Origin: Porphyromonas vaginalis
GTDB lineage: Bacteria; Bacteroidota; Bacteroidia; Bacteroidales; Porphyromonadaceae
Assembly (NCBI RefSeq): GCF_958301595.1
Contig: NZ_CATQJU010000001.1
Location: 1,426,001 to 1,490,000, forward strand
DNA: 64,000 nucleotides
Direction: 5' to 3'
The position numbers and the translations under genes were made by a program. Every line of letters starts with the position of its first letter. The first letter of the stretch is position 1. Below are positions 25,001-33,551 of the stretch, in pieces. Under the pieces are notes generated by a model. The model was not told the DNA's origin. It did no database searches and saw nothing but the letters and a program-made list of their open reading frames with translations.

Positions 25001-27348
25001 AAGATACGATGCCAGAGGCCGCTACGATAGAGGAGTCTATCGATCAGCTAGACCGCTGGAGCACCCACTCAGACAAGATGCGAGACTGGCTACACTGGTC
25101 TGAGTACGCCGATGAACTGGAGTCTCATGGTCTCGGCTGTGTCGTAAGAACCATGTACCAGGAGGAGCATCAGCCCGCTCAGATCAAAGAGTCCTTTATG
25201 AAGGCTCTCTTCAAGTACAAGGCGGAGGAGCGTATCAGACGCTCTGAGGTGCTGGCCACCTTTGAGGGGATGATCTTCGATCAGGTGATACAGTCTTACC
25301 GGACGATGATCCAAGAGTTCCAGCTGCTGACCCAAAAGGAGCTGTATGCACGACTAGCTGCAGGCATTCCACGGATGACCGATGATGTGGTATCTGGCAG
25401 TGAGATCGGTCTACTCAATCGCAACATTAGTAATGGCGGACGAGGCGTCTCTCTGCGCGAACTCTTCGCACAGATACCCACGCTACTCCCGAGGCTTTGC
25501 CCCTGTATGCTTATGAGCCCCATGAGTGTGGCGCAGTATACAGACATGACGCAGGAACAGTTTGACCTAGTCATCTTCGACGAGGCGTCTCAGATGCCTA
25601 CCAGTGAGGCGGTGGGGGCTATAGCTCGAGGTAAAGCACTCATCGTCGTGGGCGACCCTAAGCAGATGCCACCGACGAGCTTTTTCGCCACCTCCAATGT
25701 AGATGTTGAGGAAGCTTATATAGACGACATGGAGAGCATCCTCGAGGATTGTCGCACGCTAGAGATACCCGCCCTCCAGCTGTCTTGGCACTACCGCTCT
25801 AGGCACGAGAGCTTGATAGCCTTCTCTAATAGTGAGTACTACGATGGGTCGCTCATCACCTTCCCCTCAGTAGATGACCAGAATACAAAAGTCTATCACG
25901 TACCCATAGAGGGCTACTACGACAAGGGTGGCCGACGCACCAATGCCGCAGAGGCAGAAGCCATCATACGAGAGGTGATACGCAGACTGCGAGATCCAGA
26001 GCTGCGGACGAAGAGTATAGGCGTGATATCCTTTAGTGTAGCTCAGCAAGGACTCATAGAGGATATGCTACAGGCACAGCTAGATCGTGAGCCAGCGCTA
26101 CAAGAGATCGTTGACCAGATGCCTGAGCCGATCTTTGTCAAAAACCTGGAGAACGTCCAGGGTGATGAGCGAGATATCATCCTCTTTTCCATAGGTTACG
26201 GACCCGACAAGGAGGGCAAGGTGTCGATGAACTTTGGTCCGCTAAACAATGCGGGCGGTGAGCGAAGACTCAATGTCGCCGTGAGCCGTGCAAGACAAGA
26301 GATGTACATCTTCTCTACGCTTCGCTCTGCAGACATTGACCTACGCCGATCCAAGGCGCTGGGTGTAAAAGGTCTCAAGGACTTCCTCCTATATGCTGAG
26401 ACTCAGTCCCTGCCCACCTACTCGCAGACACAGGTGGAGAGCAGCGACACACTGCTGGCTGATCAAATCGCTGCCGAGCTAGCCGCCAGAGGACATCAGG
26501 TCAAGACGAATGTGGGGCGCTCTAGCTTTAGAGTAAAAGTCGCTATCTGTGACCCGCAAGACCCCGAGGTCTATCGTCTCGGCATACTTCTCGATGGGGA
26601 GAGCTATAACAAAACGCCCACCACCAGAGATCGAGAGGTAGGGCAACCCTCCGTGCTATCTGCCCTCCAGTGGCAGGTCATGAGGGTGTGGAGCGTCGAC
26701 TGGTTCAATAATAAGGAACGTGTACTGAGTCGAATAGAGGAGCGTCTCGCTACGGCACTCTCCGCACCCGTAGAGGTCAAGGCTACTCCCAAGGCGCACT
26801 TTGACATTTCTCAGGAGCAACTCGTCGAGGAGACAACGCAAGGGCAGCAGTATCGGAGCTACTCCATAGCAGAAGCCACGGCAAGGGGCTCTATGCGTGA
26901 TATGGCTCAGCTCGTTCGAAGTATTATCGCCACCGAGCAGCCGATCACCTTCGCACTCCTCTGCAAGAGAGTCGCTACCCTCACAGCTGTGGGGCGTGTC
27001 ACCCCGACCTTGCAGGCTACTGTCAAGGAGCTACTCACTCCCTTCTATCAAGACGAAAGCGAAGCTATATGGCTCAGCAAGGAGGATAGTAGCGACTACC
27101 ACACCTATCGTACAGACTCTGGAAGAGAGGTGGCGAACATACCTCGTGTGGAGCTGATAAACGCACTCAGCGAGACTCTCAGAGAGCAAGTAGCTCTGAG
27201 CCAGGATAGCTTGACGCTCCTAGCGGCTCGCAAGCTAGGCTTCAATCGCAGGGGCAGCAACGTCGATGCGGCTTTTTCAGATGCCTTGGCCGCGATGATA
27301 GAGGCTGGCACCGTTGAGGCGGTCGGTTCTAACCTTCGCCTCAAGTGA
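22039..27348 (+). CDS. DUF4011-SF1 helicase-Vsr-like nuclease-DUF3320 protein (Hhe-like, candidate antiphage)
   Basis: A 1769-residue single protein. N-terminus: beta domain, then a transglutaminase-like segment (GNCIELTLLMASVLES, Cys about 217; KGHAYLGVWLVDD), then the DUF4011 start (FDIWERKLLDFSLRNSLLNT). Helicase: Walker A GPPGTGKSQ (from about 680), a long helical insert, Walker B VIFDEASQMPTSEA (about 1178), SWHYRSRHESL, NVQGDERDIIL, NVAVSRARQEMYIF. About 1470-1590: a Vsr/MTES_1575-like nuclease (GRSSFRVKVAI, LLDGESYNKTPTTRDRE, VWSVDWFNN). The end resembles DUF3320. This order matches the architecture published as the one-gene defence protein Hhe; defence activity here is inferred. A MITE sits 43 bp after the stop. 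Confidence 0.85.
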   Translation: MKSVKINVEYLKVVNYALCHNKIPICQSVDIVNTSEAPLEDVQVLCEGEYVTPYESTEILQVSPDETVRVVPFEIVPDGAKLAALTERIVTSFTITVTSQGERVGQETFSLEMMPYDHWLGSVILPQTLVSFITPNHPAITALTLKVAAMLKRMTGSSALTEYQSGNPNEVRLQVAALFATLHQEGIVYRAIPASYEVIGQRITMPDHVLATKIGNCIELTLLMASVLESIGLNSVVILQKGHAYLGVWLVDDCALVGVSDDASFIEKKCSQGISEMLVLECTKLTSEQTSFEQAIQIAELNLADHALFDIFIDVKRCRLEGIRPLPSKALAEGNYAVAAAGVAHEECVINVVEHDRYDLTHIADSKKELTKFDIWERKLLDFSLRNSLLNTNLRRRGIQFISFDVASIEDYLQDGKEYTVACKPNVDLSFDSSEQIVRSKLYPQLEALIRNDIAHCTLHTYKTEAETNDILKNIYKVARSSIEETGANSLYLAIGTLRWFETERSETARYAPILLLPVEMVYKRGKYCVRTRDEEILLNVTLIEFLRQNYDISIGGLDPLPRDESGVDVSLIFATIRDALKEQKRWDVEEECLLGIFSFSKYLMWNDIHANHETLREHDILNSLVEGKLTWHPEESTADLRQLDKETSPAGLALPLTADSSQIAAIIEGGKGHSFVLYGPPGTGKSQTITNLIANALYQGKRVLFVAQKMAALDVVQSRLEKIGLGPFCLELHSNKATKRHVLTQLEEALKVAHILPPEGFQAQADKIFEMRKQLIDYMNALHDKDPQDKLSLYEYILHYESLEVEPLASFTFEEPLDQLLMTEGVRGVEELLGARLETVVKLVGQPAIHPLKGLRLDRTMLTDSSGVVEEMRRSQETLRQALTHREDLQQTKEQQEQIVRDNAPEILAQDVEQLRTEWRVAKAKWFIPRFFAKRSFMKRLKQFNAFITEPEVDKLIDDLTLYHKRHEEIEQLRTILSRHFGLETSEDTMPEAATIEESIDQLDRWSTHSDKMRDWLHWSEYADELESHGLGCVVRTMYQEEHQPAQIKESFMKALFKYKAEERIRRSEVLATFEGMIFDQVIQSYRTMIQEFQLLTQKELYARLAAGIPRMTDDVVSGSEIGLLNRNISNGGRGVSLRELFAQIPTLLPRLCPCMLMSPMSVAQYTDMTQEQFDLVIFDEASQMPTSEAVGAIARGKALIVVGDPKQMPPTSFFATSNVDVEEAYIDDMESILEDCRTLEIPALQLSWHYRSRHESLIAFSNSEYYDGSLITFPSVDDQNTKVYHVPIEGYYDKGGRRTNAAEAEAIIREVIRRLRDPELRTKSIGVISFSVAQQGLIEDMLQAQLDREPALQEIVDQMPEPIFVKNLENVQGDERDIILFSIGYGPDKEGKVSMNFGPLNNAGGERRLNVAVSRARQEMYIFSTLRSADIDLRRSKALGVKGLKDFLLYAETQSLPTYSQTQVESSDTLLADQIAAELAARGHQVKTNVGRSSFRVKVAICDPQDPEVYRLGILLDGESYNKTPTTRDREVGQPSVLSALQWQVMRVWSVDWFNNKERVLSRIEERLATALSAPVEVKATPKAHFDISQEQLVEETTQGQQYRSYSIAEATARGSMRDMAQLVRSIIATEQPITFALLCKRVATLTAVGRVTPTLQATVKELLTPFYQDESEAIWLSKEDSSDYHTYRTDSGREVANIPRVELINALSETLREQVALSQDSLTLLAARKLGFNRRGSNVDAAFSDALAAMIEAGTVEAVGSNLRLK

Positions 27349-27390
27349 AGGCTGGACTAGCGAGTGGCTCGTGTTATGGATATTCAAGTA

Positions 27391-27565
27391 GAGACTGTTG
27401 CATAAAGGCGAATCGCTGTGTTGCTTTCGGGGTTCGGCTTTGGTCACATACGGAGGTATGCTCCCTTCAGACCTCACCCTCAGCGCCTTGCGCTTCATCC
27501 TTTCTGCAAAGTCAGGACAATCTTGCAAGCAAGATTGTGAGACTGTTGACTTTTGCAACAGTCTC
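27391..27565. mobile_element. MITE copy 1, 175 bp, with 5-bp target duplication
   Basis: Ends GAGACTGTTGCA...TGCAACAGTCTC; flanked by AAGTA at 27386-27390 and 27566-27570. No transposase. One end has two hairpins: the terminal one, and CAATCTTGC/GCAAGATTG. About 175 bp, closely matched by the copy at 63797. Confidence 0.85.
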
Positions 27566-27604
27566 AAGTAAGAAGAGCCAATCCCGTGGCTCAGACCAAT
27601 TCAC

Positions 27605-27612
27605 TACCTTTG
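27605..27612 (+). promoter_or_regulatory. TACCTTTG -7 element for holA
   Basis: TACCTTTG about 67 bp before the holA start, just after the MITE; the -33 region is not clear. Confidence 0.5.
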
Positions 27613-27678
27613 CTGTGCAACGCAAAGCGGAGACGGTACGACGTTGGTATCGTCTTCAATCGATAGGAAGATGCAGCT

Positions 27679-28728
27679 ATGACTGAACTTGTACAGATTA
27701 GTGACCAGATCCGGTCGGGTCAACCGCTCCCGCCTCTCGTGCTTGGCTACGGGGAGGAGAGCTACTATATCAATCGCCTAGAGGAGCTTGTCGTCGAGAA
27801 CTACATTCCTCAGGAGGAGCGCACGACCCAGCTGGTCGTCTACTTCGGCTCCGAGACGACAGCTCCCGAGGTGCTTCAGCAGGCACAGACCTTCTCGATG
27901 TTTGCACCGAAGCGTCTGATCGTCTTGCGTGATGCGCAGGATCTTAAGAAGAGCTCCGTACTCAAGAAGCCGTACGGCATTGCTGAGCTGATACGCGATG
28001 CGACCACCTTTGCCGAGGGCACCACACTCCTTATATTATACCACGATGCGCTCCCCGCAGCTGCTAAGAAGAATGCGCAGGCACTCAAGTCGCAGGTTGC
28101 GCTCATCGAGTCGACACCCGTCAGGCGTGACAACGAACTGAGAGAGGCGATGATCCGGATGGCTGAGGGGCTAGGCTTGCAGCTGGCTCCGCAAGCGATC
28201 TCGACGCTGATCGAGCGGGTCGGATACGACCTAGAGACGCTCTACTCGGAGCTGCAAAAGCTCTCCATACCCGCCAAGGGTGCCGGCGGACTCATCTCAC
28301 GTGCCATGGTGCAGCAGGTGGTGAGCAAGTCGCGCAAGTACGGTCCTTACGACTTGCTCAATGCGGTGCAGCGACGCAAGGACGATGAGGCTCTGCAGAT
28401 AGCACTCGCCATGGCGGAGGACGAAAAGAGATACCCCGTACCGCAGATCGTCGCTTCGCTCTACGGCTTCTTTGCCAATCTGATGGTAGCGCACTACCTG
28501 CCGTCCAATAGTCAGAAAAACATACAGGAGGCACTCAACCTGAAGTATGAGTCGATGGCACGCATGTACCAGTCGGCCATGCGCCTCTACTCTAAGCAGC
28601 AGACGCTCAACATCATCTCCGCTATACGACGTGCCGACGGTGACGCCAAGGGTGCCCACGGGGTCAATGCCTCGGCACGCACCATCTATCTAGACCTCCT
28701 GACGCAGATCTTTGCGCTGAAGTACTAA
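27679..28728 (+). CDS. holA: DNA polymerase III subunit delta
   Basis: Clamp-loader subunit that opens the sliding clamp. It has 349 residues, the normal length. N-terminal AAA-like fold without a Walker A (PPLVLGYGEESYYINRLEELV, FSMFAPKRLIVLRDAQDL), lid region GLQLAPQAISTLIERVGYDLETLYSELQKL, and a C-terminal collar domain (KYGPYDLLNAVQRR, PVPQIVASLYGFFANLMVAHY). It stands alone, transcribed rightward toward the leftward lamin-tail gene, with a 22-bp-period box array between the two gene ends. Confidence 0.93.
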   Translation: MTELVQISDQIRSGQPLPPLVLGYGEESYYINRLEELVVENYIPQEERTTQLVVYFGSETTAPEVLQQAQTFSMFAPKRLIVLRDAQDLKKSSVLKKPYGIAELIRDATTFAEGTTLLILYHDALPAAAKKNAQALKSQVALIESTPVRRDNELREAMIRMAEGLGLQLAPQAISTLIERVGYDLETLYSELQKLSIPAKGAGGLISRAMVQQVVSKSRKYGPYDLLNAVQRRKDDEALQIALAMAEDEKRYPVPQIVASLYGFFANLMVAHYLPSNSQKNIQEALNLKYESMARMYQSAMRLYSKQQTLNIISAIRRADGDAKGAHGVNASARTIYLDLLTQIFALKY

Positions 28729-28758
28729 ACGAAGACTCTTCGTAGTTTTCCAAAAACT

Positions 28759-28926
28759 TTCCAGCCTTGGAAAAATAAATTTCCAACGCTGGAAATTTTA
28801 TTTTCCTCCCTTGGAAACTTTCTTTTCCAACGGAGGAAATTTTCTTTTCCAACGCTGGAAACGTCCAGTTCCTACGTTGGAACCGAAAAGTTCCTCCGTT
28901 GGAACTAAAAAGTTCCAAAAGGGGAA
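28759..28926. repeat. Array of eight TTCC-N6-GGAA boxes at exactly 22-bp steps
   Basis: Boxes start at 28759, 28781, 28803, 28825, 28847, 28869, 28891 and 28913; each is TTCC, six variable bases, GGAA, with eight variable, A/T-biased bases between boxes. It lies between convergent genes. It has the same box count and step as R1 but different half-sites. An open frame crosses it but is low-complexity and not a gene. Confidence 0.85.
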
Positions 28927-28978
28927 CCAGTTTTGGAACTCGTATCTGCTACGGAGACAGTACGATAGGAGCGTGTGT

Positions 28979-31393
28979 TTAGTTGGCGATGATGCTGACG
29001 AGCGGGTAGGCGCGCTTGCGGTCGGGGTGGCGTAGCTCCACGAGGAGGATGGCGCGTGTAGTGAGTGTCGCGGGCAAGAGCTCGGCGAGGCTTTGCCGCT
29101 CTACGATGGCTCGGCAGAGGGTCTCGGTGCTGGCGTGGTCATACTGCGCTAGCCGATAGCCCGCCACGGCGTATAGCGTGGCTGTGCAGCGGGTCTCACC
29201 GTCTGAGATCTCTTGGAGTACCAGTCGGGCCAGCTGCGGTAGTGATAGGCGCTTGCGTCGTTTCGGTAGATCGATACTTTCGTCAGAGGCGGCGGTGCGT
29301 CCGTAGACACTGTTTTGCCGCCCCGGCGTGCCGTAGTTAGCCCACGCCTCAGCAGCCGTCCAGTTGCTCAAGTCTTGTGGTTGCTTGTCTGGGATGATGC
29401 GCTCCTGGGCTACCCCTTTGACCTTTTGCAGAGCCTTGGGAAAGGTCTTGATGTCGTAGTAAACCTCCTCGACGATGCTGTCGTTTGCCAAGTGCACGAG
29501 CCGTATCGCGCACTCGCTATCTGGGAGCTGAGGCATCTCGGGGAAGAGGAGCAAGCTGTCGGGCTTGGCGTAGTAGAGACGCTCGAGCGGATGCGTGCTG
29601 GGTGTGAGCGCGAGGTAGCCCCGTGGGGGGATGCCGCCCGTGGGGTGGGGCGGGAGCGGGTAGACCTTGGAGGGGTGCCCAGACCGCACGATGACCAGTC
29701 CGAGCTGGTCCGTATTGACCGTGGTGTCGTTGGGGTTGTAGAGCTCGATGTACTCGGAGCCGTCGACCGTAGGACGCGCCATGATCTCGGTGATGTAGAG
29801 CGGTAGGGGCGCTGCGCGGTGGGTCGTGTCACTGGGAGAACCGCCTGCAGGCTGTATGCTGTTGCGCTGCCCTGGGGTAGCGAAGTTCGCCTGTGGGGTG
29901 GCTGCGCCCCAATACTCGTGGCTCTTGTCGCCCGTGGGGGAGAAGTATCGCTCGAGGGCTACGCCATGCTGACTGCGAAGTTTACCCAGGAGCCCCGGAT
30001 CGTAGCGAAAGGTCTCCACAACCGTTGAGTCGGCATGGCGGAGCAGCTCGATGGTGAAGCCCTTGTTGGCAAGCTGTGGCAGCGTCTTGCTCTGAGTCAG
30101 ACTATCTCGCGGCGCCTCATAGAAGGCGGTGATGCCCTCTACCGAAGTGGTGAAGGCATGATATCCTCCCGCTGGAATTGGACAGGGACGATTGCTCAGC
30201 GGGTACCAGGTGGTCACCTTGCCCTGTCGCCACACCCCGATCGAGTAACCACTAGCATCGAGCACTTGACCGGTGGGGTTGTGCAGCTCAATATACTCAG
30301 AGGCACCCGAGAGCGGGTTGGCCATAAACTCGCTAAAGGTGAGTGCCAAGCTATCTGGACGAGGCTGTGGCTGGTCATACTCGACGGCTATCCTGTAGAT
30401 CGCATTCTCGACACGCTTGGCGCTGGCGGTCCGTACCCCGCGGAAGGAGAGCGCATATTCACCCTCTGGGATTGCAGCCTCACTCCTTATATAGATGCTT
30501 TTGCCCTCGGTCGTGGTGGCGAGCTTGCCCCACGAGGGAGCCACTGCGATGATCGCCTCCGAGAGGTCGGCCGGCTCGGCGCAGAGCATCTCGACCGTGT
30601 GCGGATCTCTCTGACGAAACTCTTGGTAAAACTGGCTCGCTGGGATCACATTGCGCTCACGAGTCAACTCCTCAGGAGAGCGTAGTGCGGGGTAAACGTC
30701 GAGGAACTCTAGCGAACTGTGCTTCGACCGAGACTTGCTGTATTCGCAAGCGAAGAGGAATGAGGTGCTCTTGTAGCTGCTGGGCGCAGCGGGCGTGCTG
30801 CCTGCACTGCCCACATACTTGTAGAGGTCGGTCGCACGGTGTCGCACCCACATCGACCAGCGCGCCTCAGCTGTCGGATCATACTGGATGACAAAGTCAA
30901 CGACCCCTCCATCTTCGTGGATCTCGTCAAAGTAAGGGTACTCGATTAGCTTGTGAAGCGAGATTTGCCTGATGCGCCCATTACCTTCTAGAGCGACATT
31001 GCTCTCTGCTAGGAAGAGAGCCTGTTTGTTGTCCATCTTGAGCACCACATAGTTGAAGGTGCCGTCAGCTAGAGCCTCGTAGCAGTAGAGGAGGAGCTTG
31101 ACATTGTTGCCCTTGGTCGGGGTGTAGTCAAGGTGCAACTTGCCCTGCCAGGTCATCTGCTTGCTGAGAGGCACTCTTGCCTTGATGTAGGCGTAGTTGG
31201 TCGTGCTACTAGGCTTGCCGTCGTTGAGTTGTAGCCCTCTGATCGGATCGCAGCGAAACTTGTCGAGCGTCCCCCGCCATACGGAGGGCGAGAGCGTGAC
31301 GCTGTCGGCAAAGTGCGCCTGCCACTGCCCCACGGCGGACCAACTGCTGAGCAATCCTAAGATGAGTGCAAACCAGATCCAGCGAAGGCGCAT
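28979..31393 (-). CDS. Exported protein with two lamin-tail domains
   Basis: An 804-residue protein with signal peptide (FALILGLLSSWSAVGQW). About 20-210: a lectin/laminin-like beta sandwich region. Two lamin-tail domains follow: LTFSEFMANPLSGASEYIEL from about 350, and ITEIMARPTVDGSEYIELYN from about 530; each closes with a (T)PGQRNS-type motif. The C-terminus (LQEISDGETRCTATLYAVAGY ... LVSIIAN) may be a surface-sorting tail. LTD proteins of this type in Bacteroidota are secreted and often nuclease-associated, but no nuclease domain is seen. It is last in a leftward operon behind dcp, 16 bp apart. Confidence 0.8.
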   Translation of the reverse strand: MRLRWIWFALILGLLSSWSAVGQWQAHFADSVTLSPSVWRGTLDKFRCDPIRGLQLNDGKPSSTTNYAYIKARVPLSKQMTWQGKLHLDYTPTKGNNVKLLLYCYEALADGTFNYVVLKMDNKQALFLAESNVALEGNGRIRQISLHKLIEYPYFDEIHEDGGVVDFVIQYDPTAEARWSMWVRHRATDLYKYVGSAGSTPAAPSSYKSTSFLFACEYSKSRSKHSSLEFLDVYPALRSPEELTRERNVIPASQFYQEFRQRDPHTVEMLCAEPADLSEAIIAVAPSWGKLATTTEGKSIYIRSEAAIPEGEYALSFRGVRTASAKRVENAIYRIAVEYDQPQPRPDSLALTFSEFMANPLSGASEYIELHNPTGQVLDASGYSIGVWRQGKVTTWYPLSNRPCPIPAGGYHAFTTSVEGITAFYEAPRDSLTQSKTLPQLANKGFTIELLRHADSTVVETFRYDPGLLGKLRSQHGVALERYFSPTGDKSHEYWGAATPQANFATPGQRNSIQPAGGSPSDTTHRAAPLPLYITEIMARPTVDGSEYIELYNPNDTTVNTDQLGLVIVRSGHPSKVYPLPPHPTGGIPPRGYLALTPSTHPLERLYYAKPDSLLLFPEMPQLPDSECAIRLVHLANDSIVEEVYYDIKTFPKALQKVKGVAQERIIPDKQPQDLSNWTAAEAWANYGTPGRQNSVYGRTAASDESIDLPKRRKRLSLPQLARLVLQEISDGETRCTATLYAVAGYRLAQYDHASTETLCRAIVERQSLAELLPATLTTRAILLVELRHPDRKRAYPLVSIIAN

Positions 31394-31409
31394 AGCTTCT
31401 CTCTCTTAG

Positions 31410-33524
31410 CTAGTTAGCTGGTGTAATGCCGTCACGCTTGAGCATTGCGGTGAGTGTTGGTTTGCGCCCTCTGAAGCGTACATAAAGCTCCATCGGGTCA
31501 AGCTCGTCACCCCGCTCCAAGATCTGATGTCGGAAGTCGGCAGCGACCGTCGGAGAGAAGATGCCCTCCTCGCTAAATCGCTCGAAAGCGTCTGTGGCGA
31601 GCATCTCGCTCCACTTATATCCGTAGTAGCCTGCGGCGTAACCTCCCGCGAAGATGTGACTGAAGGCGGTGGCGACGATGTGCTTCGGATGCTGCGGATC
31701 ACGCTCCCTGTCGCGCAGGGTGGTGCCTCGGAGGGTCTCCCGCTCGTAGGTGTAGAGGTCGTCGGGCAGGCTCTCACCCTCGGCTAAAGTGTGGTAAGCC
31801 ATATCCAGTTTGCCAAAGATAACCTGTCGGATGGTGCTGTAACCGACGGGGTATTGAGTCGCTTGGATTGCTTTGTTGAGGAGCTTAGCGGGGAGCGGTT
31901 CGCCTGTCTGGTAGTGCCTGGAGAGCAGTTCGGTGACCACCTCGGGCTGGAGGAGATAGTTTTCCATAAACTGGCTCGGTAGCTCCACAAAGTCACGCTC
32001 TACATTGGTTCCCGACATAGAGCTGTAGCGTGTCTGTGTGAGCAAGTCGTGGAGCGAGTGGCCGAACTCGTGAAGGAGCGTGTGCACCTCCGAGAGCGTG
32101 AGCATGGCTTCCTTGCCAGCCGTCGGCGGGGTGAAGTTCATCACGAGGAGGATGTGGGGTCGCTGCGTGGGCGTCCACTCCCGTAGATTGTTCATCCAGG
32201 CACCACTGCGCTTGCCCTTGCGGGGGAAGAAGTCTAGGTAGAGCAGTCCGAGATGCGCTCCATCGCTGTCTAGCACTTGGTAGGGACGCACGTCGGGATG
32301 ATAGACGGCGACCTCCTCGGCGGGTGCGAAGGTGATGCCGTAGAGCCGTGTGGCAATAGCGAAGACGCCCGAGATGACCTGTGAGAGCGGGAAGTAGGGA
32401 CGTAGCTCCTCCTCCTTGACCCCAAAGGTTTGCTCGCTGTGCCGCTCCATATAATAGGAGAGGTCCCACGACTCTAGCTCGAAGCCCGCCTCACGATCTA
32501 GCTCGTCTAGCTCATCGAGAGCGGTCTGTCGGTAATACTTCGTCAGGTCGTCGAGGAGCTGATCTACTTGCTCAGGGCTGTTGCACATACGATGCTTGAG
32601 GCGGTAGGTCGCATAGTTGGGATGTCCGAGTAGTCGTGCCAGCTCGCCACGGAGTGTAGCTATCTGACGAACGATCTGCCGGTTGTTTTGCTCATTGTCA
32701 CGATTGCCCACGCTGCCCCGACCTAAGTACATCTTGTAGCGCAGCTCTCTGTCGGCACAATGCTTCATGATGGCACCCACATGCGGAGCCGACAGGTCAA
32801 AGAGATAGCCCTCGCCATGCGCCTCGGAGGCTGTGCGTGCCTTCTCCTGAGCATCGTCTAGGATCTGCTGAGGCAAGCCACGTAGTCGGTCGCTTTCGTC
32901 AGCAGGCACAAAGAGCGTCCAGGACTCCTCGTCGCAAAGTTTGTTTTGCGCAAAGCGTGTGGTCAACTGACTGAGCTGCTCATTGATCTCTCTAAAACGC
33001 TCCCGCTCGGCACCAACGAGCAGAGCACCATTGTCCGCAAAGCCCTCGTAGCTCTCGGTCAGGAGGCGCAGGTCGATCTCGTCTAGGTGCAGCTCCTCGC
33101 GCTGCTCATAGACGGAGCGAATGCGGGCAAAGAGCGCCTCGTTGAGAAGGGTGTCTGTCGACAGCTTGCTGAGCCAATCGGAGAAGGTCTCCGAGAGCTG
33201 CATCATCTCGGGGCAAGAGTAAGCGGAGAGCAGATTGTAGAATGCTGCCGTGACCGCCTCCAGTGCCTCTCCACTCTCCTCGAAGCGACGAATCGTATTA
33301 TCAAAGGTGGCTGGCTCACGCTGTGCCGTGATCGCATCTATCTCCGCACGATGTAGCGTGATCGCCTCCTGCATAGCCGTGCGGAAGGTCTCCATCGTCT
33401 GCGCTATGGCAGTAGCGGAGGAGAGGTCGAAGAACTGATCAAAGGGGAAGCTCCCATACGGAGTCTCGGGAGCGGTAAAGAGTTTGCTTAGCAGTGCTGT
33501 CGCCTGAGGCGTGGTTGCAGTCAT
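31410..33524 (-). CDS. dcp: M3-family peptidyl-dipeptidase
   Basis: Zinc peptidase that removes dipeptides from peptide C-termini. It has 704 residues, normal for Dcp. The zinc motif is LLHEFGHSLHDLL (HEFGH, about residues 480-490), with the downstream Glu in TNVERDFVELPSQFMENYL and the substrate loop FAGGYAAGYYGYKWSEMLATDAF. No signal peptide, unlike some Bacteroides homologues, so cytosolic. With pepD it fits a peptide-using metabolism. Fourth-to-last position in the GT4-GH57-dcp-LTD operon, 27 bp after GH57. Confidence 0.93.
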   Translation of the reverse strand: MTATTPQATALLSKLFTAPETPYGSFPFDQFFDLSSATAIAQTMETFRTAMQEAITLHRAEIDAITAQREPATFDNTIRRFEESGEALEAVTAAFYNLLSAYSCPEMMQLSETFSDWLSKLSTDTLLNEALFARIRSVYEQREELHLDEIDLRLLTESYEGFADNGALLVGAERERFREINEQLSQLTTRFAQNKLCDEESWTLFVPADESDRLRGLPQQILDDAQEKARTASEAHGEGYLFDLSAPHVGAIMKHCADRELRYKMYLGRGSVGNRDNEQNNRQIVRQIATLRGELARLLGHPNYATYRLKHRMCNSPEQVDQLLDDLTKYYRQTALDELDELDREAGFELESWDLSYYMERHSEQTFGVKEEELRPYFPLSQVISGVFAIATRLYGITFAPAEEVAVYHPDVRPYQVLDSDGAHLGLLYLDFFPRKGKRSGAWMNNLREWTPTQRPHILLVMNFTPPTAGKEAMLTLSEVHTLLHEFGHSLHDLLTQTRYSSMSGTNVERDFVELPSQFMENYLLQPEVVTELLSRHYQTGEPLPAKLLNKAIQATQYPVGYSTIRQVIFGKLDMAYHTLAEGESLPDDLYTYERETLRGTTLRDRERDPQHPKHIVATAFSHIFAGGYAAGYYGYKWSEMLATDAFERFSEEGIFSPTVAADFRHQILERGDELDPMELYVRFRGRKPTLTAMLKRDGITPAN

Positions 33525-33551
33525 ATATATAAGGAGTCGGATTGGTTCGGT

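Noticed and set aside
27277-27686. Frames on both strands after the helicase gene
   Set aside because: They read through the MITE and its flanks; the MITE has no transposase.
28664-28918. Open frame across the TTCC-N6-GGAA array
   Set aside because: Translation of a 22-bp tandem repeat; overlaps holA in antisense.
28759-28926. CRISPR array
   Set aside because: Repeat is only 8 fixed bases in 22, there are no 30-bp spacers, and no cas gene is in the window.
31993-32469. 158-codon minus-strand frame inside dcp
   Set aside because: Shifted frame of dcp; His/Leu/Pro-rich with no known motif, while dcp is intact.
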